Positions 26,701 to 36,134 of a stretch of DNA of 64,000 bases are shown piece after piece. The stretch spans positions 37,164-101,163 of the forward strand of contig MGYJ01000067.1 of assembly GCA_001801685.1 (NCBI GenBank), written 5' to 3'. The notes under the pieces were generated by a model, which saw only the letters and a program-made list of their open reading frames with translations, had not been told where the DNA came from and did no database searches. Each line of letters begins with the position of its first letter. The first letter of the stretch is position 1. A program made the translations under genes and the position numbers. This DNA comes from Gammaproteobacteria bacterium RIFCSPHIGHO2_12_FULL_63_22. GTDB lineage: Bacteria > Pseudomonadota > Gammaproteobacteria > Xanthomonadales > Xanthomonadaceae.

Positions 26701-29646
26701 CTGACCAAGCAGGATTCGGGCTTGTTCCGGTATGTCTCGCACGAGCGTCGTTATCCGCTGAAGGATACGGCGATCAACCTCGCTGCATCGGCGCAATCGT
26801 TCGCACTGCCGACCGACCAGCCCGGCAACTTCGTCCTGGAAATGCGTTCCGCCGATGGCACGGTGTTGAACCAGGTCGCGTATTCGGTGGCCGGCGCGGC
26901 GAATCTGTCGCGATCGCTGGAACGCAATGCCGAACTGACGCTCAGCCTGTCGAAGCCACGCTACAAGCCGGGCGAGACGATCGAGGTCAGCGTGCGTGCC
27001 CCGTATGCGGGCAGCGGCCTGATCACCATCGAGCGCGACCGCGTGTATGCGCAGGCCTGGTTCCGCGCCGATACCACCAGTTCGGTGCAGAAGATTCGCG
27101 TGCCGGCAGATTTCGAGGGCAACGGCTACGTCAACGTGCAGTTCCTGCGCGACCCGTCGTCGGACGAGATCTTCATGAGCCCGCTGACCTTCGGCGTGGC
27201 GCCGTTCGCGGTGGATCGCGCGGCGCGCACGCAGCCACTGGAGATCAAGCTGCCAGCGGTGGTGCGCCCGGGCGCGCTGATTCCGGTGGACATCAAGACC
27301 CAGGGCAAGGCGCGCGTGGTGGTCTTTGCGGTGGACGAAGGCATCCTGCAGGTCGCGCGCTATCGCGTCGGTGATCCGCTCGATTTCTTCTTCACCAAGA
27401 AGATGCTTCAGGTCGATACCGCACAGATCCTCGACCTGTTGTTGCCGGAATTCAGCCGACTGGCCGCGATGGCGGCACCCGGCGGCGACGGTGGCGGCGA
27501 CCTGGCCAAAAATCTCAATCCGTTCAAGCGCAAATCCGAGAAGCCTGCGGTCTGGTGGTCGGGAATCATTGACGTGGATGGCAGCAAGAAGGTGAACTTC
27601 CGCCTGCCCGATCACTTCAACGGCCGCATTCGCGTGACTGCCGTCGCGGTGACAGCTGATCGGTTGGGCACTACCGAGACACAGGCCACTGTGCGCGGCG
27701 ACTTCGTGTTGACGCCGACGGTGCCGACGCATGTCGCGCCGGGCGATGAATTCGAGTTGCCGGTTGGCATTGCGAACACGATCGAAGGCGCTCGCACGGC
27801 CAGCCTCGTGAATGCGACGCTGGAGCTGCCGCCGTCGCTGACCCTGGTAGGCGCTGCACCGGCGCCCTTGTCGATCGCTCCCGGCAGCGAAGGCACGGTG
27901 CGCTTCCGCGTGCGTGCCGGCAGCGCGTTGGGCGCGGTGGCCGTGGTGATCCGGGCGAAGTCCGGCACGTATTCGGCGCAACGTCGCATCGAAGTGTCGC
28001 TGCGTCCGGGCATCGTGGCGCGGCAGGACTTGCGCGCCGGGCATGCCGAACAACGCGTGATCCTGGAAAGACTGCGGGTGATGTACAACCCGCTGTCCAC
28101 GCGCCAGCTGGCGGCTTCGAGTTCGCCGCTGGTGGCCATTGACGGGCTGACGGCCTACCTGCGCGATTATCCGCACCTGTGTACCGAGCAGTTGCTGAGC
28201 CAGGCAATGCCGGCGCTGGTGTATTCATCGCGGCCCGAGCTGGGGCACAAGGTGGATCGCAATACCGGCGACCGCGGCAACCTGATCGACGTGCTGCGTT
28301 CGCGGCAGAACAGCGAAGGCGGCCTCGGCTCGTGGACGGCGATGCCGGATGCGGATCCCTTCGTCACGGCTTACGCTGCGTTGTACATGCTGGAATCGCG
28401 CGAGCGCGGCATCGCCGTGCCCGAAGACATGCTGAATTCGCTGAACGCTTACCTGGAAACACTGGCCGCCGACGCATCCCGCAACGACCTGCCTTTCCTG
28501 CGCCAGCGCGCGATGGCGGTGTACTTGCTGATTCGCCAGGGGCGCACGGCCAGCAACCTGCTGAGCGCGGTGCAGGAACAACTCAAGCGCGACCAGCCCA
28601 AGGCCTGGCAGGACGATGCCGCCGGCATGCTGGTGGCGGCGAGTTACCAGCTGCTGCAACAGGACAAGGCCGCGCGGCCACTGGCCGTAAAAGGCCTGAC
28701 CCGCGTGAATACGTCGACCGCGACAACGGTCAGTTCCGATTACCACTACTACTACGACGGTGGCATCGAGCAGGCCTGGACGCTGTACCTCTTGAACCGC
28801 CACTTCCCCTCACTTGCGCGGCAGGTGAAGCCGGTGGCGCTGGATAAGCTGATGGCTCCACTGCGAGAGAACAGTTACAACACCTTGTCGTCGGCGCTGA
28901 CGGTGCTCGCGCTGGATGCGCAAGCAGGTGCGTTGGGCAATCCCCCGCCGCCGACCTTGCAGGCCGCCGGCAAGCAGGGGCAAGGTCGGCAGATCGGCAA
29001 GGTGCGAGGGGTGGTGACCGTGGGCAACTTCACTGCGGCCGATACCCGGCTATGGGTTACCCCTGCCAGTGCCGAACCGGTCTGGTATGTGTTGAACCAG
29101 AGCGGCTACGACCGACAGGCGCCTGCCACCACGCAGAACCAGGGACTGGAAGTGATCCGCGATTACCTGGACAACCAGGGCAAGCCGATCACCACGCTGA
29201 CGCTGGGCCAGGAAGTGACCGTGCGCCTGCGGGTGCGTGCGCTCGGCGCGAAGGCGCGCGGACAGATCGCGATCGTGGATCTGCTGCCGGGTGGTTTCGA
29301 AGCCGTGCTGCAATCGTCTGCAGCAGCGAAACCTGCAGCGCCAGCGGGCGAAGAAGACTACGAGGGCGACTACGAAGACCAGCACGAGGACTACACGCCC
29401 AGCGTGTTGCCGCTCGCCCTGCCCGGCTCGAACTACCTGCCCGAGCACATCGAGATGCGCGAGGATCGCGTCGTGTTCTACGGTAGCGCCGTGGAGGCGG
29501 TCGCCGAGTTCAAGTACAAGCTGCGCGCCAACAATGCGGGCCTGTTCGTGGTGCCGCCGATCTACGCCGAGTCGATGTACCAGCGCTCGGTATATGCGCA
29601 GGGCGGACCGGCGGGCAGCCTGCGGGTGAACGCGCCCTCGCCATGA
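23782..29646 (+). CDS. Bacterial alpha-2-macroglobulin family protein
   Basis: A 1954-residue protease-trapping protein thought to protect the periplasm from foreign proteases. After a cytoplasmic start a membrane helix at about 54-72 anchors it, not the lipobox common in the E. coli-type proteins. Beta-sandwich MG domains follow, with MG2 near AFLFSDRGLYRPGDRVNLGIIVR, the alpha-2-macroglobulin domain at VWWSGIIDVDGSKKVNFRLPDHFNGRIRV (cut here to its role as bait/A2M core), and the thioester motif C1467-T-E-Q. An acidic insertion (EEDYEGDYEDQHEDY) lies about 100 residues before the C-terminus. The ATG follows GGGGAAGGG. Its stop overlaps the start of pbpC by 4 bp, the conserved pairing that suggests work with cell-wall repair after damage. 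Confidence 0.95.
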   Translation: MSSSSPPDAPASPELDSAEPVPGLWRRIFGRLDWQPPGWVPVAAARVRAEPRKYFGGVAALLLVGLFGYWLATRPAPVRPDAIKVTVQAPALTDYAATPKMVVHSLRIYFSRSAAPIKDVGNAPHGLVMEPELAGAWEWSGDRSLVFTPANDWPVGTDYKITFDPKSTVAPGITLEETEFEFSTTPFSARLGSSEFYQDPLDPTLKKGVYQLAFSHPVDAASLEGKIKLKLKDGAAKSLPDPSHTISYDERRLKAWIHSQALQMPENGGLLTMEVAPGIVSSLGGKGSQVAISGQVALPSLYSVSIDSATSTLVDNERFEPEQVLVLEFNNAMKDAEVAGATRVWLLPEKNPKLKPNQQRGIYRWGDSEVDESILKLSEPVSTTSMPTEREYIEAHSLKYRAPPGRFIYVRVARGLKSFGGFILGAPFATVREVPEYPQLLRFLGDGALLSLQGERRISIVSRNLPRARLEIGRVLPEQLQHLAFSNYGSYARPELGGVGADSLVERVEQRLTLPADDPAKAHYEGVDLGKFLAAGRRGIFMLSLRTMSEYDATQTAQQTLARNAGEEKDSRLVVLTDLGIIVKKALDGSRDVFVQSLTAGTPVAGAQVKVIARNGEMLVDASTDDEGRARLPNLDGFQREKQPVMLTVGKAEDFSFLPMGDGGRTLDYSRFDIGGEPSQVETGTLKAFLFSDRGLYRPGDRVNLGIIVRAADWKRPLKGLPLELVLSDPRGTVARRERITLSESGFEAFNYTSQEAAPSGTWEASLYLIGRNDTRTMIGQTSVQVREFAPDTMRVRATLSVQNVQGWVKPDALSVTVAAENLFGTPAQKRKVEGTMVLRPAFPNFPAYPDYRFYDPMLAKEGYDEQLSDQSTDDKGNAVFKLDLSKYAKATYQLNFLARAFEPGSGRNVAAQASTLVSSNDFLVGIKAVDGLDYVKRKDKRSVQLLAIGPDGKPRAVNGLHAVIVEKRFVSVLTKQDSGLFRYVSHERRYPLKDTAINLAASAQSFALPTDQPGNFVLEMRSADGTVLNQVAYSVAGAANLSRSLERNAELTLSLSKPRYKPGETIEVSVRAPYAGSGLITIERDRVYAQAWFRADTTSSVQKIRVPADFEGNGYVNVQFLRDPSSDEIFMSPLTFGVAPFAVDRAARTQPLEIKLPAVVRPGALIPVDIKTQGKARVVVFAVDEGILQVARYRVGDPLDFFFTKKMLQVDTAQILDLLLPEFSRLAAMAAPGGDGGGDLAKNLNPFKRKSEKPAVWWSGIIDVDGSKKVNFRLPDHFNGRIRVTAVAVTADRLGTTETQATVRGDFVLTPTVPTHVAPGDEFELPVGIANTIEGARTASLVNATLELPPSLTLVGAAPAPLSIAPGSEGTVRFRVRAGSALGAVAVVIRAKSGTYSAQRRIEVSLRPGIVARQDLRAGHAEQRVILERLRVMYNPLSTRQLAASSSPLVAIDGLTAYLRDYPHLCTEQLLSQAMPALVYSSRPELGHKVDRNTGDRGNLIDVLRSRQNSEGGLGSWTAMPDADPFVTAYAALYMLESRERGIAVPEDMLNSLNAYLETLAADASRNDLPFLRQRAMAVYLLIRQGRTASNLLSAVQEQLKRDQPKAWQDDAAGMLVAASYQLLQQDKAARPLAVKGLTRVNTSTATTVSSDYHYYYDGGIEQAWTLYLLNRHFPSLARQVKPVALDKLMAPLRENSYNTLSSALTVLALDAQAGALGNPPPPTLQAAGKQGQGRQIGKVRGVVTVGNFTAADTRLWVTPASAEPVWYVLNQSGYDRQAPATTQNQGLEVIRDYLDNQGKPITTLTLGQEVTVRLRVRALGAKARGQIAIVDLLPGGFEAVLQSSAAAKPAAPAGEEDYEGDYEDQHEDYTPSVLPLALPGSNYLPEHIEMREDRVVFYGSAVEAVAEFKYKLRANNAGLFVVPPIYAESMYQRSVYAQGGPAGSLRVNAPSP

Positions 29647-32024
29647 AACCGACGTCCTGGTTGCGCCGGCTGCTGCGCCGCTGGCGCGTGGTGGTCGGCG
29701 CGCTTGCGCTGATGCTGCTCGCGCTGGTGGCGGTTCGCTACTGGCCGCGCGACCCGCTGTCGGCGTCGGTGTCGCAATCAGTCGCCGTGCTCGACCGCCA
29801 CGGCCGACTGCTGCGACTGGGCCTGGCCGGGGATGAGCGCTATCGCCTGTGGACGCCGATCGAAGAGATGCCGCCGGCGCTGATCGATGCGGTGCTGCTG
29901 CACGAGGACGCGTGGTTTCGCTGGCATCCGGGCGTCAATCCGGTCAGCCTTGCGCGCGGTGCGTGGTCCACCTATGGCAGTGGCGAGGCACGCATCGGCG
30001 GCTCGACCCTGACCATGCAACTGGCGCGCCTGCGCTGGAAACTGGATACCCGCACGCCCCTCGGCAAGATCGAACAGATGGCGCGTGCGTTGCAGCTGGA
30101 AGCCTGCCACGGCAAGAAGGAAATCCTCGAGGCCTACCTCAACCTCGCGCCTTACGGCGGCAATATCGAAGGCGTGGGCGCGGCCAGCCAGATCTATTTC
30201 CGCAAACTGCCGGCGAAATTGACACTGCCCGAGGTGCTGACGCTGGCCGTGTTGCCGCAGGCGCCGTCACGCCGCGGACGCCTGCGTGAGGACCGCGCTG
30301 CCGGCGCGGCCTACCTCGGACTTGGACTGGAAGCGGCGCGTGCGCGGCTGTATGCGCGTTGGCGCGAGCGCTATCCGCCGGACCCGGCGCAGGACGCCCT
30401 GATGCACCTGCCGCTGCGCCTGCATGCCGCGCGCGAACTGCCGTTCAAGGCGCCGCATTTTGTCGAACGCGTGTTGGCCGATCGCGGATTGCATGGCAGG
30501 ACCCGGCCGCAACTGACCACCACGCTCGACCTGCGCATGCAGGCATTGATCGAGGAACGCGTGCGCAGTTACCTGCGTCGCGGCAGCCGGCGAGGACTCG
30601 ATAACGCGGCGGTCTTGTTGGTGGATACGCGCGACATGGGCGTGCGCGCGCTGGTCGGTTCGGCGGATTACTTCAACGACGCAATCCACGGCCAGGTCAA
30701 TGCGAGCAATGCCAAACGATCGCCTGGCTCGACGCTGAAGCCTTTCATCTACGCGCTTGCGCTGGACCAGGGCGTGCTGCACCCGGCCACCGTGCTGCGC
30801 GATGTGCCGACCGCCTTCGGGCCGTATACGCCGGAGAATTTCGACGGACGATTCCTCGGTCCCATCACCGCCGCGGACGCGCTGGTGCGCAGCCGCAACA
30901 TTCCCGCCGTCACCGTCGCCTCGCAACTTACGCAACCGAGCTTCTACGAATTCCTCGGCCGCGCCGGCGTCAGCAACCTGGCCAGCGAACGCCATTACGG
31001 CTTGGCCCTGGTATTGGGCGGTGGCGAGGCGAGCATGGAAGAACTCGCGCGCCTGTACGCGATGCTGGGCGACGATGGCCGCATGCGATCGCTGCGCTGG
31101 CGCAATGACGATCGACTCGAATCCGGCACGAGCCTGATCAGCCCGGAGGCGGCCTTCATCACCCGAGACATGCTGCGGAAAAATCCGCGGCCCAATGGCG
31201 ACCTGATGTCCACCGGCGCAAACCTGCCGGTGGCGTGGAAGACCGGCACGTCCTGGGGATTCCGAGATGCCTGGAGCGTCGGCCTGGTCGGCCCTTACGC
31301 GCTGGTGGTGTGGATGGGCAACTTCGATGGCGCCGGCAATCCGGCGCTGGTCGGCGTCGATGCGGCGGCGCCCCTGTTCTTCGAGATTATCGATGGCCTG
31401 CGCGCGGCGCGGATCGGCCTGGCAGAGCCACGGCGACAGGCATCGCTCGGCATCAAGCGCGTGCAGGTATGTCGCGCCAGTGGCGACTTGCCGAATGCCT
31501 GGTGCCCGCAACGGGGCGAGACCTGGTTCATCCCGGGCAAGTCGCCAATCAAGGTCAGCCGCGTGCATCGCGCGGTGGCCGTGGACAACGTGACCGGCAA
31601 GCTTGCCTGCGGCGCCTTCGATCCATCGCGCATGCGCATGCAGGTATTCGAGTATTGGCCATCCGATTTGGCTCGCGTGTTTGCGCAAGCCGGCATCCCG
31701 CGCCAGCGACCGCCGTCGGACAGCGACTGCCCGCAGGGCCAGGACTGGCTGGGCTCGGCGCCGATGATCACCTCACCCTATCGCGCGACCACCTATGCCT
31801 TGCGCCTGTCGCATCCCGAACAAGCGCAACTGAGCCTGGCGGCGACGGTGGATGCGGATGTGTCGCGGCTGTTCTGGTTCGTCGGCGACAGCTTCATCGG
31901 ATCCGTCGCCGCTGGAACCGCGATGGCCTGGCGGCCGCAGCGCGCCGGCCATTACACGCTGTCGGTGGTGGACGACCATGGCCGGCAGGATGCGCGCGAG
32001 ATCGACGTCTCGCTCGCACAGTAA
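29643..32024 (+). CDS. pbpC: Penicillin-binding protein 1C
   Basis: A 793-residue bifunctional peptidoglycan synthase. It has one N-terminal membrane helix (about 18-36) and a GT51 glycosyltransferase domain (EDAWFRWHPGVNP, GGSTLTMQLARL). The transpeptidase has S363-T-L-K, SRN, and K533-T-G-T-S. A C-terminal BiPBP_C domain ends at the stop. Polymerisation and cross-linking would occur on the outer face of the inner membrane. It is coupled by ATGA overlap to the macroglobulin gene, as in many proteobacteria. It converges with the GH13 gene at 32058; I see no clear terminator in the 33-bp gap. Confidence 0.95.
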   Translation: MKPTSWLRRLLRRWRVVVGALALMLLALVAVRYWPRDPLSASVSQSVAVLDRHGRLLRLGLAGDERYRLWTPIEEMPPALIDAVLLHEDAWFRWHPGVNPVSLARGAWSTYGSGEARIGGSTLTMQLARLRWKLDTRTPLGKIEQMARALQLEACHGKKEILEAYLNLAPYGGNIEGVGAASQIYFRKLPAKLTLPEVLTLAVLPQAPSRRGRLREDRAAGAAYLGLGLEAARARLYARWRERYPPDPAQDALMHLPLRLHAARELPFKAPHFVERVLADRGLHGRTRPQLTTTLDLRMQALIEERVRSYLRRGSRRGLDNAAVLLVDTRDMGVRALVGSADYFNDAIHGQVNASNAKRSPGSTLKPFIYALALDQGVLHPATVLRDVPTAFGPYTPENFDGRFLGPITAADALVRSRNIPAVTVASQLTQPSFYEFLGRAGVSNLASERHYGLALVLGGGEASMEELARLYAMLGDDGRMRSLRWRNDDRLESGTSLISPEAAFITRDMLRKNPRPNGDLMSTGANLPVAWKTGTSWGFRDAWSVGLVGPYALVVWMGNFDGAGNPALVGVDAAAPLFFEIIDGLRAARIGLAEPRRQASLGIKRVQVCRASGDLPNAWCPQRGETWFIPGKSPIKVSRVHRAVAVDNVTGKLACGAFDPSRMRMQVFEYWPSDLARVFAQAGIPRQRPPSDSDCPQGQDWLGSAPMITSPYRATTYALRLSHPEQAQLSLAATVDADVSRLFWFVGDSFIGSVAAGTAMAWRPQRAGHYTLSVVDDHGRQDAREIDVSLAQ

Positions 32025-32057
32025 GTCGCTGGCCGGCAAGTCGCTCGTCGCGAAGGG

Positions 32058-34502
32058 CTAGCGCGCGAGCAGAACCGTGCCGAACATTGCGGGCACCACC
32101 AGCGTGATGCGGCCCCCTTCAGCGACCGTCGTCGCGCCTGTCAGCGCGTCGACAAATTGCGTCGCGCGGATACCGGCCGGAAGATCGACGGTGACTGACG
32201 CTGACTCCTTTCCGTTATTGGTCGCGGTGATTGCGAACGCATCGCCCTGTTGCCGCGCCAGGACCAGCACGTGCTCGTCGATATGCAGCGGCGCCGACAG
32301 CGAACCCCGGCGCAACACCTCATGTGCCTTGCGCATCGCCACCAGCCGCTTGAAGTCGGCGAGCAGCGCTTCATCGGGCGCGCCGCCACGATCAGCCCAG
32401 GGATAGGATGCGCGGTTGAACGGATCGTTGCCGCCGGTCACGCCTACTTCGTCACCGTAATAGACGGCGGGCGCACCCGGATAACTCATCTGGAAGAACC
32501 AGGCCAGGCGCAGGCGCTGCTTGGCCAGGGCGATCGTCGCCACGTCGCTGTCCGACTCGTAGCCGAACACGTGCAGGCTTCGCGCCACGTCGTGGCTGGA
32601 CAGGATGTTCATCAGCGCATGCAGCGACTGCGGCGGATAGGCTTCGCGGATGTAATCCAGGCTGGGGTACATGTCGGTGGCCTTCACGCCGTTGGCGTAA
32701 TCGAGCACCGCATTGCGGAAGATGTAGTTCATGGTCGAGTCGAAGCTGTCGCCCAGGAAGAACTTCGACGCGTCGAACCAGGTTTCCGCGATCGTGATCG
32801 CATCGGGCTTGTGCTTCTTGATGGCCGCGCGCCATTCGCGCCAGAAATCGTCCGGCACCCAGGGCGCGACATCCATGCGCCAACCGGCGGCGCCGCGGTC
32901 GAGCCACTGCTTCATCACCGAATCGTCGTCGCCATAGGCGAAGCGGCGGAAACTCGGAGATGCCTTGTTCAACTCCGGCAGGTCCAGCACGCCGACCCAG
33001 CCCTTGAACATCTTGTCGGGTTCGGACTGCGTGGTGTCGAAGCTGTACCAGTCGGCGTAGGGCGAGCCCGGGTTGATCCGACTGCCGGTGAACGCGCCCT
33101 TGCCGCCGTATTTGCCGAGGCGATCGAAGTAGATGGAATCGCTGCCGGTGTGGTTGAGCGACACATCGGGAATCACGCGAATGCCGCGCTTCGCCGCCTC
33201 GGCAGTGAGCCGGCTGAAGTCGTCGTTGCTGCCGAAATGCGGATCGATGTTGCGGTAGTCGGCGGTGTCGTACTTGTGGTTGCTGGACGCAGTGAACAGC
33301 GGCGTCATGTACAGCGTGTTGGCGCCGGTACTGGCGATGTAGTCGAGCTTCTCGATGATGCCGGCGATGTCGCCGCCAAAGAAATCGTTGTTGTGCACCG
33401 GGTCGGAGCCATCGCCGGTGCCCGGGCGCCACGGCTTGTCGTTCCAGTTGGCGTGGAACTCCACATCCTTGTCGTGGTAGCGGTCCACGCCGGGCTTCGG
33501 GTCGTTGCCGGGTTCGCCGTTGCGGAAGCGATCGGGGAATATGTAGTAGTACAGCGCGTCGGCGGCCCAGTCGGGCACTTGGTAATCCGCTGCGTAGACG
33601 GTCATCCGGTAGCGACGCACGCTGCGCTTGGTCGCCGGCTGGTCCACGACCACGCCGATGCCGTTGGTGCCACGTTCGCGGGTCCAGTAGACGGAATTAT
33701 TGTTGTTCTGGTAAAGGAAGCTGGCGCCACCGATCTTCACTTCGAAGGTGTAACCGTAGATGCCGGGCTGGTCGAACGCATGCGAGCCCACCCAGCGCAT
33801 CGCGCCACCCTCGCCCGCCGCTTCGCGCACCAGGGGGATGCGCTGGATCTCGGTATATTCGAGCAGGTCCTGGTTGCCCTCCATCCGGCGTTTTTCCAGC
33901 ACGAGCACGACGCTGTCCACATCCTTTGCGGCGCGCAATCCGAACGTCACCGGCGTTCCGGCGACCACCGCGCCGAACGGCGAGCGATCGGCCAGCAGTC
34001 GCGAGTCATGCACCAGGCTCAGCGCGACCGGATCGGTGACTTGCTTGCGCACCGGATCGGTGAAGGTCTTGGGGCCGGCCGTCAGTGTCGGTTGTCCATC
34101 GGGAAAGGACAGGCGCAAGGTGTGCGCGCCGGTGAAGGCGAACGAGAGGTTGCCGGCGCCGCCGGGCACCGTGCCGCGGCCGAGCACGATCGGCTTGCTG
34201 GCGGCCAGGGTAGCGCCGCCGCCGATGCCGCCGTAGGTGAACGATGGCGTCCATGATTCATCGGCGATCTTGAATTCCTGATGGCCGATCTGGTTGACGT
34301 TGATGTAATACGCATCGCAACTGTAGGTGAAGGCGTATTCGTCCAGCGCCGCCCAATTGTTGAGGCTGCCGCGCAGGTACAGCATTGGCTCGCCGGCCGG
34401 CACGGGTTCGCACTTGGCGTTGGTCGGTGCAGTCGGCATGGTCGCGGCGAACCCTGGCTGGGCGATGAGGCATGACAATAATGCCAGTGCGGGAAACTTC
34501 AC
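32058..34502 (-). CDS. Exported GH13 alpha-amylase/neopullulanase-like enzyme
   Basis: An 814-residue enzyme starting at GTG, which overlaps the stop of the MFS gene (GTGA). The signal peptide ends near QPGFAA. An N-terminal region of about 300 residues has starch-binding/E-set-like features (LYLRGSLNNWAALDEYAF). The catalytic domain shows VIPDVSLNHTG (region I), GWRMDVAPWVP (II), ITIAETWFD (III) and NILSSHDVARS (IV), so it should be active. It is the last gene of the mal operon and probably cuts maltodextrins or pullulan in the periplasm, producing substrates for MalE or the MFS carrier. Family assignment is firm; product specificity is not. Confidence 0.88.
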   Translation of the reverse strand: MKFPALALLSCLIAQPGFAATMPTAPTNAKCEPVPAGEPMLYLRGSLNNWAALDEYAFTYSCDAYYINVNQIGHQEFKIADESWTPSFTYGGIGGGATLAASKPIVLGRGTVPGGAGNLSFAFTGAHTLRLSFPDGQPTLTAGPKTFTDPVRKQVTDPVALSLVHDSRLLADRSPFGAVVAGTPVTFGLRAAKDVDSVVLVLEKRRMEGNQDLLEYTEIQRIPLVREAAGEGGAMRWVGSHAFDQPGIYGYTFEVKIGGASFLYQNNNNSVYWTRERGTNGIGVVVDQPATKRSVRRYRMTVYAADYQVPDWAADALYYYIFPDRFRNGEPGNDPKPGVDRYHDKDVEFHANWNDKPWRPGTGDGSDPVHNNDFFGGDIAGIIEKLDYIASTGANTLYMTPLFTASSNHKYDTADYRNIDPHFGSNDDFSRLTAEAAKRGIRVIPDVSLNHTGSDSIYFDRLGKYGGKGAFTGSRINPGSPYADWYSFDTTQSEPDKMFKGWVGVLDLPELNKASPSFRRFAYGDDDSVMKQWLDRGAAGWRMDVAPWVPDDFWREWRAAIKKHKPDAITIAETWFDASKFFLGDSFDSTMNYIFRNAVLDYANGVKATDMYPSLDYIREAYPPQSLHALMNILSSHDVARSLHVFGYESDSDVATIALAKQRLRLAWFFQMSYPGAPAVYYGDEVGVTGGNDPFNRASYPWADRGGAPDEALLADFKRLVAMRKAHEVLRRGSLSAPLHIDEHVLVLARQQGDAFAITATNNGKESASVTVDLPAGIRATQFVDALTGATTVAEGGRITLVVPAMFGTVLLAR

Positions 34503-36127
34503 GCGCCACCTCCGGCAGTGAGTCTGGAATTTCGTGCCTGCATGTCCATCTGGATGTCCTCGAGGCGACGGCCGCGCGTATCGATGCCGCTGCGCATCAA
34601 CATCACCGCCGATACCGCCATGGGCAACGCGATGAAGAGCGCCGACAGCGTCAGGTTGCCGAACAGCCCAAGCACGCCGAACAGCGCGCCGAGGATGCCG
34701 CCAAATTTGGAACAGGCGGCGATGACGCCCGAGCCGGTGCCGCGCAAGTGCACGGGATAGATTTCAGCGGCGTACGGAATCAGCATGGCGATTACGCCAC
34801 TGCTGCTGACCAGCAAGCCCACCGTCGCCAGCAACATTGCGGCTTGCGACTGCAGGTCCAGCAGGCCCATCACGAAGAAGGCGAGCAGCGACGCGCTGGT
34901 CAACGCGATGAAGAGCACGAGCGCCTTGATGCTGCTCCAGCGGTGGTAAAGCCAGATGACCAGCGCGATGCCGGGCATCGCGAGGATCGCCGAGCGCGCC
35001 AGCAGGGCTGTCGCCGTGCCTGCGTCCATACCCATCGCGCGCAGGTTGGTCGGCAGCCACAGCAGGAAACCGAAATTGGCCAGGCCCCAGGCGATGCCGC
35101 AGACCATCAAGCCACGCGTCACGCGGGCATTTGATCCGCGCAGCAGGTCCCATGCAGAAGGTTTTGTTTCCTCGTCGTGGGCTGCGGCCGTCGGGTCGGC
35201 GGGCTCGTCCTTGTCCAGCACGCCCGAATAGCGTGACAGGACGGCCTGCGCCTCGCGGTGCAAGCCTGCATTGGCCAGGAAGCGCGGCGATTCGGGAATG
35301 AACTTGTCCAGGAACACGATCATCAGGCCGGTCGGCAAGCCAAGCAGCCACAGCGCACGCCAGCTGAAAAGAGGCTCGAGCACGGCGGCCGCACCCGCCG
35401 CCAGCAAGTAGCCGGCAGAGGTGCCCACGCCACCCAGCGCCACCAGCAGCCAGCCGCGATGGCGCGCGGGAATCATCTCGGCCATCAGCGTGAAGGTAAT
35501 GGGCAGCAGGCCGCCAGCGGAGGCGCCCATCAGGAAGCACATCGCCAAATTCCACTCGAAGGATGGCATCGCCCCGCAGATGGCGGTGCCAATGAACATC
35601 AGCGCCGACAACAGGATGGCCGCGCGGCGACCAAAGGTGTCGGCGATCCGGCCCCACACGACCGAGCCCACGGTTGTGCCGGTTAGCGCGATCAACGCGA
35701 GCAGCCCCGCGGTTTCCTTGGTGATGGAATATTCCTCGGTCATGCCCGGCATGACGAAGCCCAGGCTGGCGGGCTTGAGCACGTCCACGGCCAGGGCGAC
35801 CACCAGCACGATCACCAGCTTCCAGTGCTCGCGGTTCAGCGGCACGCCGTCGGCAACGTGGAACTGAACGACGTGCGCGCCAATGCGTTGCGCGCGCATC
35901 TGCTCCAGGCGTGGCATCAGGCCGAAGGCGGCGAGTGCGAGGCCGACGGGAATCAGGGCCATGCCGACCAGCATGGTCATGTCCATCGGCATGCCCACCA
36001 TCCTGAAGCCGTTGTAGCGCCCCATCCAGAACATGGGCATGTGCGCGAGCACGCCCGCGACGATTGCCATGCAGCCGAACCAGACAGCCCAGGGATGGTG
36101 GAAGGAAATGGACTGGGGTTTGCTCAC
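34499..36127 (-). CDS. MFS sugar transporter with two extra N-terminal helices
   Basis: A 542-residue carrier. Two N-terminal membrane segments (about 10-75) precede a 12-helix MFS core that starts near EHWKLVIVLVVALAVD. Core motifs are GRIADTFGRR (motif A) and PESPRFL (sugar-porter motif), with a cytoplasmic central loop after ALSRYSGV-like residues. The GTG at 36127 has AGGA 5 bases upstream and lies 7 bases after the stop of the GH13 gene; longer frames upstream would run into that gene. It sits within the same operon as MalEFGK and two GH13 enzymes, so maltose, glucose or maltodextrin are likely substrates. Having a second inner-membrane route in the same operon is unusual. Confidence 0.85.
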   Translation of the reverse strand: MSKPQSISFHHPWAVWFGCMAIVAGVLAHMPMFWMGRYNGFRMVGMPMDMTMLVGMALIPVGLALAAFGLMPRLEQMRAQRIGAHVVQFHVADGVPLNREHWKLVIVLVVALAVDVLKPASLGFVMPGMTEEYSITKETAGLLALIALTGTTVGSVVWGRIADTFGRRAAILLSALMFIGTAICGAMPSFEWNLAMCFLMGASAGGLLPITFTLMAEMIPARHRGWLLVALGGVGTSAGYLLAAGAAAVLEPLFSWRALWLLGLPTGLMIVFLDKFIPESPRFLANAGLHREAQAVLSRYSGVLDKDEPADPTAAAHDEETKPSAWDLLRGSNARVTRGLMVCGIAWGLANFGFLLWLPTNLRAMGMDAGTATALLARSAILAMPGIALVIWLYHRWSSIKALVLFIALTSASLLAFFVMGLLDLQSQAAMLLATVGLLVSSSGVIAMLIPYAAEIYPVHLRGTGSGVIAACSKFGGILGALFGVLGLFGNLTLSALFIALPMAVSAVMLMRSGIDTRGRRLEDIQMDMQARNSRLTAGGGA

Positions 36128-36134
36128 TGCTTTC

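Noticed and set aside
26014-28176. Open frame of 720 codons on the minus strand inside the macroglobulin gene.
   Set aside because: Antisense shadow rich in Arg/His/Gln with no recognisable motif.
32025-32057. Gap between the convergent pbpC and GH13 genes, examined for a two-way terminator.
   Set aside because: Only short GC-rich pairings and no T-run on either strand.
32250-34256. Open frame of 668 codons on the plus strand opposite the GH13 gene at 32058-34502.
   Set aside because: Antisense shadow; the minus-strand frame carries all four GH13 regions and a signal peptide.
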